64,000 bases of DNA from Prunella strophiata (taxonomy: Eukaryota > Chordata > Aves > Passeriformes > Prunellidae), in assembly GCA_036583965.1 (NCBI GenBank), contig JAZBQD010000018.1, forward strand, positions 69,169,785-69,233,784, written 5' to 3'. Below the pieces are notes generated by a model. That model saw nothing but the letters and a program-made list of their open reading frames with translations. It had not been told where the DNA came from and did no database searches. Positions within the stretch are counted from its first letter, which is position 1. Every line of letters begins with the position of its first letter. The position numbers and the translations under genes were made by a program. This document shows positions 48,696 to 60,474 of the stretch, piece by piece.

Positions 48696-48835
48696 CGGGT
48701 GCAGATGGCCGGACCGGGGGAGCCCAGAGAGCCCCAGCTCCATCTGGGGCACAGCCTGCCCCTGCTTTGGGCCATTCTGCTGCCCCAAGGGGGCTCCCAG
48801 AGGGAGCCCAAATCCCTCTGCCCGGCTGCCCCACG

Positions 48836-49480
48836 GGAGCTGCCCCACGGGCACCGGGAGCTGCCCCAGAGGCACCGGGAGCTGCCCATGGGCACAGGGA
48901 GCTGCCCCACGGGCACCGGGAGCTGCCCCACGGGCACCGGGAGCTGCCCCACAGGCACCGGGAGCTGCCCATGGGCACAGGGAGCTGCCCCACGGGCACC
49001 GGGAGCTGCCCCACGGGCACCGGGAGCTGCCCATGGGCACTGGGAGCTGCCCCACGGGCACCGGGAGCTGCCCCACAGGCACCAGGAGCTGCCCCACGGG
49101 CACCGGGAGCTGCCCCACGGGCACGGGGAGCTGCCCCACGGGCACCGGGAGCTGCCCATGGGCACAGGGAGCTGCCCCACGGGCACCGGAGCTGCCCCAC
49201 GGGCACCGGGAGCTGCCCCACGGGCACGGGGAGCTGCCCCACGGGCACGGGGAGCTGCCCCACAGGCACCAGGAGCTGCCCCACGGGCACGGGGAGCTGC
49301 CCCAGGGGCACGGGGAGCTGCCCCAGGGGCACGGGGAGCTGCCCCAGGGGCACCGGGAGCTGCCCCATGGGCACAGGGAGCTGCCCCACGGGCACTGGGA
49401 GCTGCCCCGGGGGCACGGGGAGTTGCCCCAGGGGCACGGGGAGCTGCCCCAGGGGCACCAGGAGCTGCCCCAGCGCTCTC
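48836..49480. repeat. 21-bp minisatellite, ~30 copies (block 1)
   Basis: The unit is CACCGGGAGCTGCCCCACGG plus G. Variants: GCACGGGGAGC, GCACAGGGAGC and GCTGCCCATGGGC. All frames are open because 21 is divisible by three. Confidence 0.95.
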
Positions 49481-50212
49481 CAGCCCCACAGAGCCCATGG
49501 AAAGGCTCCTGCAGCATCTCCGGGGAAAGAGAGGGAGCCCCAAGAGCGGGGCAGAGCCGAGGCTGGTGCCCCGGGCAGGGGGAGCTGGGCACGGCAGGGA
49601 TTTCCTCCTGCCCCTCCTGCCCCTCCTGACGCCACGGCTGCCCCGGGAAGGCGGTCCCGGCAGCCCGGAGCCCCCTGTGGCACGGGGCACGCGGTGCCAG
49701 CAGCCGCGCCAGGCTTGGCTCGGCCGCGCTCACGGTGCCCTTACTCATGGTGCCACCTCCCAGCCACGCTGCCCCTCTGCAGGGCCATTCGGATGCTCCG
49801 GGGTTGTCTCATAAAAACGGAATAGAAAGGGTTTTAAATAGAAATCCCCATTGATATCGGGTTTAAAGGATGGAACGTTCACCCAGGGGAGGGGGGGGGG
49901 GACGTCGGGCAGGACCCTGCAGCCCCTCCTGCTCAGGTTTATACACCATGAAAAGTTGATTTTCTCCCCGGGCAGCTGAACCATTGCCACCGTTTCAGGA
50001 GCAGCTCTGAGGGTGAGGGCAGGTTTGAGAGCTGCCCCCGACCCTGGCTGGGGCAGGGAGGCTCCCGTGGTGCTGTCCCAAAGAGGGACAGAGCTCTCCA
50101 TGGCTGGGAGGGGAGGGGAGCTGCCTGTGCTGGCAGCAGAGCTGTGCCAGGGGTGCATGGCAAAGAGCCAGACTGGAGATCCTGCACATCCTCCAGCCTG
50201 ACATCCCTGGTG
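49481..50212. repeat. Duplicated CpG-rich segment, copy A
   Basis: About 730 bp starting 'tctccagccccacagagccc' and ending 'tccagcctgacatccctgg'. It is repeated at 50796-51549. It contains a CpG-rich stretch (49600-49740) and a TATTTAAA on the minus strand near 49830. No recognised gene in either copy. Confidence 0.93.
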
Positions 50213-50538
50213 GGCAAAATGGGCACAGCCCCATAACCCAGAGGGACTGAGGGAAAATGGGCACAGCCCCATAACCCAGAGGGACTGAGGGAAAATGGGC
50301 ACAGCCCAATGACCCAGAGGGACTGAGGGAAAATGGGCACAGCCCCATAACCCAGAGGGACTGAGGGAAAATGGGCACAGCCCAATGACCCAGAGGGACT
50401 GAGGGAAAATGGGCACAGCCCCATAACCCAGAGGGACTGAGGGAAAATGGGCACAGCCCAATGACCCAGAGGGACTGGGGGAAAATGGGCACAGCCCCAT
50501 AACCCAGAGGGACTGAGGGAAAATGGGCACAGCCCAAT
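50213..50538. repeat. 38-bp minisatellite, ~8 copies (block 1)
   Basis: The unit is AAAATGGGCACAGCCC plus CATAACCC or AATGACCC plus AGAGGGACTGAGGG. The two alleles alternate in near-regular order, giving a 76-bp higher-order repeat. Confidence 0.95.
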
Positions 50539-50795
50539 GCCCCACGGGCACGGGGAGCTGCCCCACGGGCACTGGGAGCTGCCCCACGGGCACCGGGAGC
50601 TGCCCCACAGGCACCAGGAGCTGCCCCACGGGCACGGGGAGCTGCCCCACAGGCACCAGGAGCTGCCCCACGGGCACTGGGAGCTGCCCCAGGGTCACCG
50701 GGAGCTGCCCCACGGGCACAGGGAGCTGCCCCACAGGCACAGGGAGCTGCCCCACGGGCACTGGGAGCTGCCCCACGGGCACGGGGAGCTGCCCC
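50537..50795. repeat. 21-bp minisatellite, ~12 copies (block 2)
   Basis: Same unit as 48836-49480, re-encountered before copy B of the duplicated segment. Confidence 0.95.
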
Positions 50796-51549
50796 ACGCT
50801 TCTCCAGCCCCACAGAGCCCATGGAAAGGCTCCTGCAGCATCTCCGGGGAAAGAAAAAAGAGGGAGCCCCAAGATCGTGCAGAGCCGAGTCTTGGTGTCC
50901 CCCCGTGCAGGGGGAGCTGGTCACGTCAGGGATTTTCCTCCTGCCCCTCCTGCCCCTCCTGACGCCACGGCTCCCGGGAAGGCGGTCCCGGCAGCCCGGA
51001 GCCCCCTGTGGCACGGGGCACGCGGTGCCAGCAGCCGCGCCAGGCTTGGCTCGGCCGCGCTCACGGTGCCCATTACCTCATGGTGCCACCTCCCAGCCAC
51101 GCTGCCCCCTCCTGCAGGGCCACTTCAGACTGCTCCGGGGTTGTCTCATAAAAACGGAATAGAAAGGGTTTTAAATAGAAATCCCCATTGATATCGGGTT
51201 TAAAGGATGGAACGTTCACCCAGGGGAGGGGGGGACGTCGGGCAGGACCCTGCAGCCCCTCCTGCTCAGGTTTATACACCATGAAAGTTGATTTTCTCCC
51301 CGGGCAGCTGAACCATTGCCACCGTTTCAGGAGCAGCTCTGAGGGTGAGGGCAGGTTTGAGAGCTGCCCCCGACCCTGGCTGGGGCAGGGAGGCTCCCGT
51401 GGTGCTGTCCCAAAGAGGGACAGAGCTCTCCATGGCTGGGAGGGGAGGGGAGCTGCCTGTGCTGGCAGCTGAGCGTGCAAGGGGTGCATGGCAAAGAGCT
51501 CCAGACTGGAGATCCTGCACATCCTCCAGCCTGACATCCCTGGTGGGCA
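50796..51549. repeat. Duplicated CpG-rich segment, copy B
   Basis: Aligns with copy A at an offset of about 1320 but with many 1-3 bp indels (for example AAAGAAAAAAGAGG for AAAGAGAGG, and ACCTCATGG for ACTCATGG). This may be real divergence or consensus error. Confidence 0.92.
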
Positions 51550-52840
51550 AAATGGGCACAGCCCAATCACCCAGAGGGACTGAGGGAAAATGGGCACAGC
51601 CCCATAACCCAGAGGGACTGAGGGAAAATGGGCACAGCCCCATAACCCAGAGGGACTGAGGGAAAATGGGCACAGCCCAATGACCCAGAGGGACTGAGGG
51701 AAAATGGGCACAGCCCAAAAACCCAGAGGGACTGAGGGAAAACGGGCACAGCCCAATGACCCAGAGGGACTGGGGGAAAATGGGCACAGCCCCATAACCC
51801 AGAGGGACTGAGGGAAAATGGGCACAGCCCAATGACCCAGAGGGACTGGGGTAAAATGGGCACAGCCCCATAACCCAGAGGGACTGGGGCAAAATGGGCA
51901 CAGCCCTATAACCCAGAGGGACTGAGGGAAAATGGGCACAGCCCAATGACCCAGAGGGACTGGGGTAAAATGGGCACAGCCCTATAACCCAGAGGGACTG
52001 GGGCAAAATGGGCACAGCCCCATAACCCAGAGGGACTGAGGGAAAATGGGCACAGCCCAACAATCCAGAGGGACTGGGGCAAAATGGGCACAGCCCTATA
52101 ACCCAGAGGGACTGAGGGAAAATGGGCACAGCCCAATGACCCAGAGGGACTGAGGGAAAATGGGCACAGCCCAACAATCCAGAGGGACTGGGGCAAAATG
52201 GGCACAGCCCAACAATCCAGAGGGACTGGGGTAAAATGGCACAGCCCCATAACCCAGAGGGACTGAGGGAAAATGGGCACAGCCCCATAACCCAGAGGGA
52301 CTGGGGCAAAATGGGCACAGCCCCATAACCCAGAGGGACTGAGGGAAAATGGGCACAGCCCAACAATCCAGAGGGACTGGGGCAAAATGGGCACAGCCCC
52401 ATAACCCAGAGGGACTGAGGGAAAATGGGCACAGCCCAATGACCCAGAGGGACTGAGGGAAAATGGGCACAGCCCCATAACCCAGAGGGACTGGGGCAAA
52501 ATGGGCACAGCCCAACAATCCAGAGGGACTGGGGTAAAATGGGCACAGCCCAAACACCCAGAGGGACTGAGGGAAAATGGGCACAGCCCCATAACCCAGG
52601 GGGACTGGGGCAAAATGGGCACAGCCCAATGACCCAGAGGGACTGGGGTAAAATGGGCACAGCCCAAGGACCCAGAGGGACTGGGGTAAAATGGGCACAG
52701 CCCAAAAACCCAGAGGGACTGAGGGAAAATGGGCACAGCTCGAAAACCCAGAGGGACTGGGGCAAAATGGGCACAGCCCAAGGACCCAGAGGGACTGGGG
52801 TAAAATGGGCACAGCCCAAGGACCCAGAGGGACTGAGGCC
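51550..52840. repeat. 38-bp minisatellite, ~34 copies (block 2)
   Basis: Same unit family as 50213-50538, with more alleles (CATAACCC, AATGACCC, AACAATCC, CTATAACCC, AAAAACCC, AAGGACCC) and GGGGCAAAATGG or GGGGTAAAATGG junctions. Confidence 0.95.
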
Positions 52841-53116
52841 TGGTGGCCCCAGGGCTGCAGCCAAGGAGAGGTACAGAAGAGATCCAGGATCCCAGGTCCA
52901 TCCCCTGGCTGGATCCCAGCACATCCCTCACAGCAGGCTGGGCTTGTCCTCAGGGGCCACAGGGGAATATTTCCGACCTGGTCACCATCCTGGTCCCTGT
53001 GATGTCCTGAAGCTCCAAATTCCAGGGTCACTGAGCACTGCAGGGGGAAGTTTTGCCTTTGATTTACTGAAATCCATGGTCTGGGCATTGTCCTGGGCTC
53101 CCCTCATCTCCTGGGA
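52841..53116. other. Unique DNA
   Basis: No gene supported. Confidence 0.4.
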
Positions 53117-53202
53117 GGAGACAAACGGGAATAATGGGAGACAAGAGGGGAATAATGGGAGACAAAAGGGGAATAATGGGAGACAAAAGGGGAATAATGG
53201 GG
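53117..53202. repeat. 20-bp GGAGACAAAAGGGGAATAAT array, 4 copies
   Basis: Four units, the first diverged (ACGGG for AGGGG). Confidence 0.93.
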
Positions 53203-53740
53203 TGCCACGGAACATTTCCAGACTCTGGTCATTGCCTGCATCTCTCCATCCCCTCTTTCATTTGCAGCCCCACCCTCGGGGCTCGTTCCCTGAGTGCCCA
53301 GGGGGTTTGTTGGCTCCCTGCCTCTGTGCCAGGGCTCTCTGCAGAGGCAGCAGCTGCCCCCAGTGAGGGGAGGTGCTGCGAGACACAAATCCCGGGGATC
53401 TGCCCAAGGTGAGGCCGTGACTCATCCTGGAGCCAGGAATAGCTCGGGAGCAGAGCCCTCACCTGGGCTGCCAGCTGGGCCTGGCCTGGCACGGCCCTGG
53501 GCACATCTGGGGCACAGCCCCAGCACATCTGGAGGCAGGGAAAGAGGAATTTCAGGAGGCCAGGGAGGGGTTCCCTGTTCTCCTCCAGCCCCTTTGCACG
53601 CACAGCCCCCTCCTGCACACCCAGATCACCTGAGCTGCTGAGTGCTGAACAAGCAGGGGTTCACACCCCGAGTGTTTGTCTGAGCATCCTTCACAGCAGC
53701 TTGGAGCCCGGCAGCCAAAATGCCCGGAGCAAACCCTCCC
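53203..53740. other. Unique DNA
   Basis: No gene supported. Confidence 0.4.
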
Positions 53741-54205
53741 CTCCCTCCCAGAGCATCCCTGCCCGTCCGGGATCAGCTCTGGTGCCCATCCCCTCCCAGA
53801 GCATCCCTGCCGTCCGGGATCAGCTCTGGTGCCCATCCCCTCCCAGAGCATCCCTGCCTGTCCGGGATCAGCTCTGGTGCCCATCCCCTCCCAGAGCATC
53901 CCTGCCCGTCCGGGATCAGCTCTGGTGCCCATCCCCTCCCAGAGCATCCCTGCCCATCCAGGATCAGCTCTGGTGCCCATCCCCTCCCAGAGCATCCCTG
54001 CCTGTCCAGGATCAGCTCTGGTGCCCATCCCCTCCCAGAGCATCCCTGCCTGTCCAGGATCAGCTCTGGTGCCCATCCCCTCCCCAGAGCATCCCTGCCT
54101 GTCCAGGATCAGCTCTGGTGCCCATCCCCTCCCAGAGCATCCCTGCCGTCCGGGATCAGCTCTGGTGCCCATCCCCTCCCCAGAACATCCCTGCCCATCC
54201 GGGAT
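53741..54205. repeat. 48-bp minisatellite, ~9-10 copies
   Basis: The unit is CCCATCCCCTCCCAGAGC, ATCCCTGCCCGTCC and GGGATCAGCTCTGGTG. Single-base length variants (CCGT for CCCGT, CCCCAG for CCCAG). Confidence 0.94.
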
Positions 54206-54839
54206 CAGCTCCAATCCAGCGCTGGAGATCCGCGGATCCCCGAGCAGGGCGGGCAGCACGGCCAGCCGCGCTGGAGCTTCCACCCGGGCAGGGGCTGAGG
54301 ATGCTCGGGGTGGAGGCGCTGCCAGGATCCCTCCCGATCTTGCTGAGCCCGCTCGGAACGCTGCCCCCGGCAGAGGATGGGCTGTGCAGGATGGAGCTGC
54401 AAGCTGCGGGCCTGGCACACGGGCTGGGGGGAGCGGGGCAGGGAGGGCTGAGCGCTGCAGGGAGGCAGCTCCTGGCAGCCTTCGCCTTCTCCTCCTGGCC
54501 GCTCGCTCTGCTCTGCCGCAGGAGGAGCCGGCAGCCGCCCCCCGCTCCAGGCCCACAGCCATGCCAGCAGAAGGTGCCCAAAACCCGGCCGGGAGAGGAG
54601 GGCAGGGCAGGGCAGGCGGGAGGAAGGGCACCCCCGGCGCTTCTAGAAGGAGCAAGAGCGACAAAAGGCATTCACGGGGAAAAAAACCAGCACGGGGCGA
54701 AGGAGAGCCCGGGGAGATGCAAATGCGGGAGAGGAGAGGAGAGGAGCGCCCACTGTTGTACGGGAGCCAATCTGCGTATCCATTTCCCGGATTACCTTCT
54801 TTTATTCCCGCAGCCATCCTAGAACCTGTGCCAGCTCAT
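54206..54839. other. GC-rich unique DNA upstream of EGR4
   Basis: CpG-bearing sequence with no recognised exon. May be distal EGR4 promoter. Confidence 0.4.
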
Positions 54840-55075
54840 TCTGTTCCCCTCACGACTCTTTTCTTTCACAACTCTTTTTTCACATTCCTCTTCTTCTTTT
54901 AAAAATTTTTTTCCTGTTTGAACTCACAAATCATCATATCTCTTTTAAAAATATCTCTATTTTTATTTAAAATAGATAATTAATTTTTTAAAAATTAAAA
55001 CATATCTATAATAAATTTTTATTTATTATTTAATTTTATTTAATTTTTTCATCTCTTCCACGGGAGAGATTTCCT
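54840..55075. other. AT-rich island upstream of the EGR4 promoter
   Basis: About 230 bp of A/T runs (TTTAAAAATTTTTTTCC, AATTAATTTTTTAAAAATT) set between two CpG-rich blocks. No repeat family recognised. Confidence 0.6.
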
Positions 55076-55235
55076 TATTGGACTTCCCTAGCCTACATCA
55101 ATGAGTCCATATATGTGCATTTCGTCACGTTCCAAAAAAAAGCCTCATCGGGGAACTACTCAGAATGCTGCGGGGCGGAAGGTCGGAGCAGCCCCGCGCC
55201 GCTATAAATGGGGCGGCGGGGAGGGAGCCCCGGTG
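55069..55235 (+). promoter_or_regulatory. EGR4: EGR4 core promoter (TATA, near-CArG and CRE-half sites)
   Basis: A TATAAAT box lies at 55203-55209, followed by a CpG island, so initiation is expected around 55230-55240. Upstream are CCTTATTGGA (about 55073) and CCATATATGT (about 55108), each one step off the serum-response CC(A/T)6GG consensus, and a CGTCA CRE half-site near 55124. This fits an immediate-early gene of the EGR family. Factor binding is inferred. Confidence 0.6.
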
Positions 55236-55449
55236 TCCGCTCGGGCTGCGGCCGCGCCGGGCCCTGCCCTGCCCGCCCGCCCGGGCCCTGCCCCCGCCCC
55301 CCGCCCCCCACTGCCCCAAGCACCCCCGAGCGTCACCCCTTCATGTCCCCTTCCACCTTCCCTAGCACCGCTCTTGACCACGCCCTTGCCGCCCCGAGCG
55401 TGGCCCGGCTCATCCCCGAGCATCCCTCGGATCGGTGCGGGCACGCCGA

Positions 55450-55625
55450 GCGTCCCCAGCTCATCCCGGGCTCGCCCCGAGCATCCCCGGCTCGCCCTGA
55501 GCATCCCCGGGCCTCGCCCAGCATCCCCCCCCTGGCCCCTGAGCATCCAGCGGCCTCCCCGAGCATCCCCGGCTCTCCCCCCAGGGCATTCCCCTGCCCT
55601 CTCCCCGAAGCATCCCGCTCGCCCC
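55450..55625. repeat. ~20-bp GAGCATCCCCGGCTCGCCC repeat in the EGR4 5' region
   Basis: Imperfect GAGCATCCC-CGGCTC modules in the EGR4 5' leader. The corresponding cleaner copy is at 56929-57100 beyond the gap. Confidence 0.8.
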
Positions 55626-56428
55626 AGCCCGCCCCCCTGCTCCGGCCGCGTCTCCAGGGAAGATGCTCAACGTTATGGATTTCTCCTGCCCGGATCCGCT
55701 TTACTCCAAGTACGGAGAGGAGCTGTGAGATGAAAACCGGGGACCTGCAGGGCTTGGGGCAGCCCAGCAGCACTTCTGGCAGAGGCCGTTCCTTGGAGGT
55801 AAGGGCGGGCGGGAGCCGAGCCGGGATGAGTGGAGGGACCCCGCTGGGAATGATCGCGGTCATCCAAGGACCCGGGAACCTTCCCCTCCTCCGCCCTCAT
55901 CCCCGGCCTGGGGTGGCATAGCAGTCCCCCGCCTAGCTCCGGGCGGGGGTCCTGAGGGTCCCGCTGGGGGAAGGGAGGATGAATCACGGGGCTCCCTGCG
56001 CGGTCCAGGGACGGAGACCTCGCAGTGACGCAACAGTCCCCGCTGTTCCCCGCATCCAGCCCCCACCGCATCCCCTCCAGCCCTCTCCAGCGCCCTCTCC
56101 TCTGTTTGCCAGGTGAGCTTCTGGGCGTCCCCGGCCGCGGCGGGGGCCGTGGATTACTCCTGCTGGGCAGCCAGCCCTCCCCCTCCCTCAGCTACACCGG
56201 CAGCTTTTCATCAAGCGTACCGAGCACCCGCAGGACCAGGAATCCCTTTCAAACCCTGATGTCGGGATCCTGGGCATCTCCCCTCGCCTCCTCAGAGGGC
56301 CACCAGAGGCCCTGGACTCTCTTTACCCCTGTGCCGAGGTGTCTCAGAGCCAGCTGGCTGTACCCGTCGTTTGCCAGCCCGAGATGAGCGGGATCCAAGC
56401 CGGCCCCGTTCCTCCGAGCCCGGCTACG
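55470..56428 (+). pseudogene. EGR4: Broken partial copy of EGR4 5' part (likely assembly duplicate)
   Basis: Matches 56929-57886 through leader, exon 1, intron and the first ~320 bp of exon 2, and stops at the N gap. ATG at 55663; a TACGGAGAGG indel shifts the frame into a TGA at 55726-55728. The donor GGAGGTAAGG and acceptor TTTGCCAGGTGAGC are kept. Exon 2 has many single-base gains and losses (CAGCTTTTCATCAAGCG for CAGCTTCTTCATCAAGG). The match includes the intron and the differences are mostly small indels, so this reads as an uncorrected duplicate contig end, not a retrogene or paralog. Confidence 0.85.
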
Positions 56429-56928
56429 NNNNNNNNNNNNNNNNNNNNNNNNNNNNNNNNNNNNNNNNNNNNNNNNNNNNNNNNNNNNNNNNNNNNNNNN
56501 NNNNNNNNNNNNNNNNNNNNNNNNNNNNNNNNNNNNNNNNNNNNNNNNNNNNNNNNNNNNNNNNNNNNNNNNNNNNNNNNNNNNNNNNNNNNNNNNNNNN
56601 NNNNNNNNNNNNNNNNNNNNNNNNNNNNNNNNNNNNNNNNNNNNNNNNNNNNNNNNNNNNNNNNNNNNNNNNNNNNNNNNNNNNNNNNNNNNNNNNNNNN
56701 NNNNNNNNNNNNNNNNNNNNNNNNNNNNNNNNNNNNNNNNNNNNNNNNNNNNNNNNNNNNNNNNNNNNNNNNNNNNNNNNNNNNNNNNNNNNNNNNNNNN
56801 NNNNNNNNNNNNNNNNNNNNNNNNNNNNNNNNNNNNNNNNNNNNNNNNNNNNNNNNNNNNNNNNNNNNNNNNNNNNNNNNNNNNNNNNNNNNNNNNNNNN
56901 NNNNNNNNNNNNNNNNNNNNNNNNNNNN
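56429..56928. other. Assembly gap, 500 N
   Basis: Exactly 500 N, a placeholder size. The flanks overlap in content, so the true gap is probably negative. Confidence 0.99.
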
Positions 56929-57122
56929 GGGCTCGCCCTGAGCATCCCCGGGCTCGCCCTGAGCATCCCCGGGCTCGCCCTGAGCATCCCCCGCCTGGCC
57001 CCTGAGCATCCAGCGGCTCTCCCCGAGCATCCCCGGCTCTCCCCGGGCATTCCCCGGCTCTCCCCGAGCATCCCCGGCTCGCCCCAGCCCGGCCCCCTGC
57101 TCCGGCCGCGTCTCCAGGGAAG

Positions 57123-58890
<1,768 letters not shown>

Positions 58891-59102
58891 GGCCGCGGCC
58901 TGGGCGCTGCCAGGCGGTTTCCCGAGGTCCCCGGGCGGTCTCACGGGAGAGCCGGGGCGCTGGGAGCTCCTCGCGGGCGGCCCCGCAGCGGAGCCGCGCC
59001 GGGCACCGGGGCCGGGCTGCTGCCCGCGGGCACGGCGATGCCAGCCCCGGGCACCGAGCCGTCCGACAGCTCCTGTTCCGGGAGGGGAAGGAGAGCCCGT
59101 GT

Positions 59103-59142
<40 letters not shown>
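59103..59142. repeat. (CAGA)n tetranucleotide, ~10 copies
   Basis: A pure ACAG run within the EGR4 3' UTR. Confidence 0.97.
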
Positions 59143-59143
<1 letters not shown>

Positions 59144-59341
59144 AACCACCACCCGCGTGGGTGTTGTGGACACGGCGTTCGGAGCGCCCGGCTGCGATTT
59201 CCCGAGGCAGCGCTGCCCAGGATGTTCCTGGCTGGAGATTTCCCGGCCGGCACCTGCTCCCGTCCTTTCTTACCCAGGGAGAGAGAGCCCACCGGGCTCT
59301 GGCAGCCAGTGCCAGCAGCAGGCCCTTGGGAAAGGTGACTT

Positions 59342-59343
59342 CA

Positions 59344-59434
<91 letters not shown>

Positions 59435-59436
59435 CA
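59342..59436. repeat. (TTA)n trinucleotide, ~31 copies
   Basis: A pure ATT/TTA run flanked by ATCATT, in the EGR4 3' UTR. Translated isoleucine runs are artefacts. Confidence 0.97.
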
Positions 59437-59498
59437 TTCTGTTTGTAAAAAGAAAAGGCCTCTATCAGGAATATTTCAAATTTGTGTCTATTTTTCTA

Positions 59499-59504
59499 AT
59501 TAAA
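59499..59504 (+). terminator. EGR4: Candidate polyadenylation signal (ATTAAA)
   Basis: The common ATTAAA variant in an AT-rich context (TTTTTCTAATTAAAG), about 610 nt past the EGR4 stop. A GT-rich stretch follows within 40 nt. Confidence 0.6.
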
Positions 59505-59520
59505 GATTTGAGCTGATCCA

Positions 59521-60474
59521 AGCCCTCGCTGAGGTTGCTCTCTGCTTTTCCATCCTGTATTTCCATTGGGTTTTTGACCTCTGCTGCTGCGTTTTGGGGG
59601 CTTCCAAAATTAGCAGGGAGAAAAAAATCCGTCAGTGCAGACATCTCCTGAGGGTCCCCAAACCCCAGGAGGGGGCTCAGCCCGGGAGGAGGGTTCCACC
59701 CTGGGCAGAGCAGGGATCCCTGCTCCCTGTGCTGGGCCTCCCTCCAAGCACAGGACGTGGCTCTGGCTCTGTTCTGGTGGGGCTGGGTCCTGCAGGAATC
59801 TGCCATGGGGACCCCAAAGCCCAGCGCAGAGCCCCCATCCCACATCCTGCTTCCCAGCGGGGTGTGGATGTCCCACACTGCACCCTCAGGAAATGGGATG
59901 AGTTCCCCATTCCCCATTATTTCCAGCCTGGCTCAGCCCCAGGGCTGGAGAGATCCAGGCAGGATGGGGACCCCTGCATGAAGGCAGGCGGTTTATCCCT
60001 CCCTTTTGGGATTTGAGGTGGCAGAGGGATGCTGGCTCCCCTCTCCGGGAATGGCTGGGAGCTGGATGGCACAGGAGACGCTGCTGCAGCCAGGAATGTC
60101 CCTCCCGGGGAAGAACCTCCCCCTCTGGTGGTTAAAAATCCGTCACAATCCCAAAATCCCGTCCTTCCTAGGAGATGCTTTGCTCTCTGTTAATGGGGAG
60201 AAGGTGCCCGCGGCAATGGAGGCAGCAGGGCCGGGGCCATTGTCATGGATGCCCAGGTGATTTAGGGGTGATGCTCCTTGCTGGCAGAGGCGGGGCAAGG
60301 GCACAGCTGCAATCTGCTCTTTCCTTTTCGGATGGATTTTGTCCCCTCCAGCAGCCCTGGAGGGGGGATCTGCCCCCCAGCCACATTAGGAAGGAGAGAG
60401 GGGTAACCCTGTCTCATCCCTGATGCCCCTCAGCCTTTTGCCAACGTGGGCTGCAGCATTCTGGGGCTAAACAC
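59521..60474. other. Unique DNA downstream of EGR4
   Basis: No exon recognised. Confidence 0.4.

Larger units (their letters stand above)
58891..59520 (+). other. EGR4: EGR4 3' untranslated region with two microsatellites
   Basis: Follows the TGA at 58888-58890. It contains a (CAGA)n run at 59103-59142 and a (TTA)n run at 59342-59434, then a variant polyadenylation signal ATTAAA at 59499-59504. The end is inferred from that signal. Confidence 0.7.

Noticed and set aside
55470..56428. A second EGR4 paralog or processed pseudogene
   Set aside because: It retains the intron and leader, breaks at the N gap and differs mainly by small indels, so an assembly duplicate is more likely.
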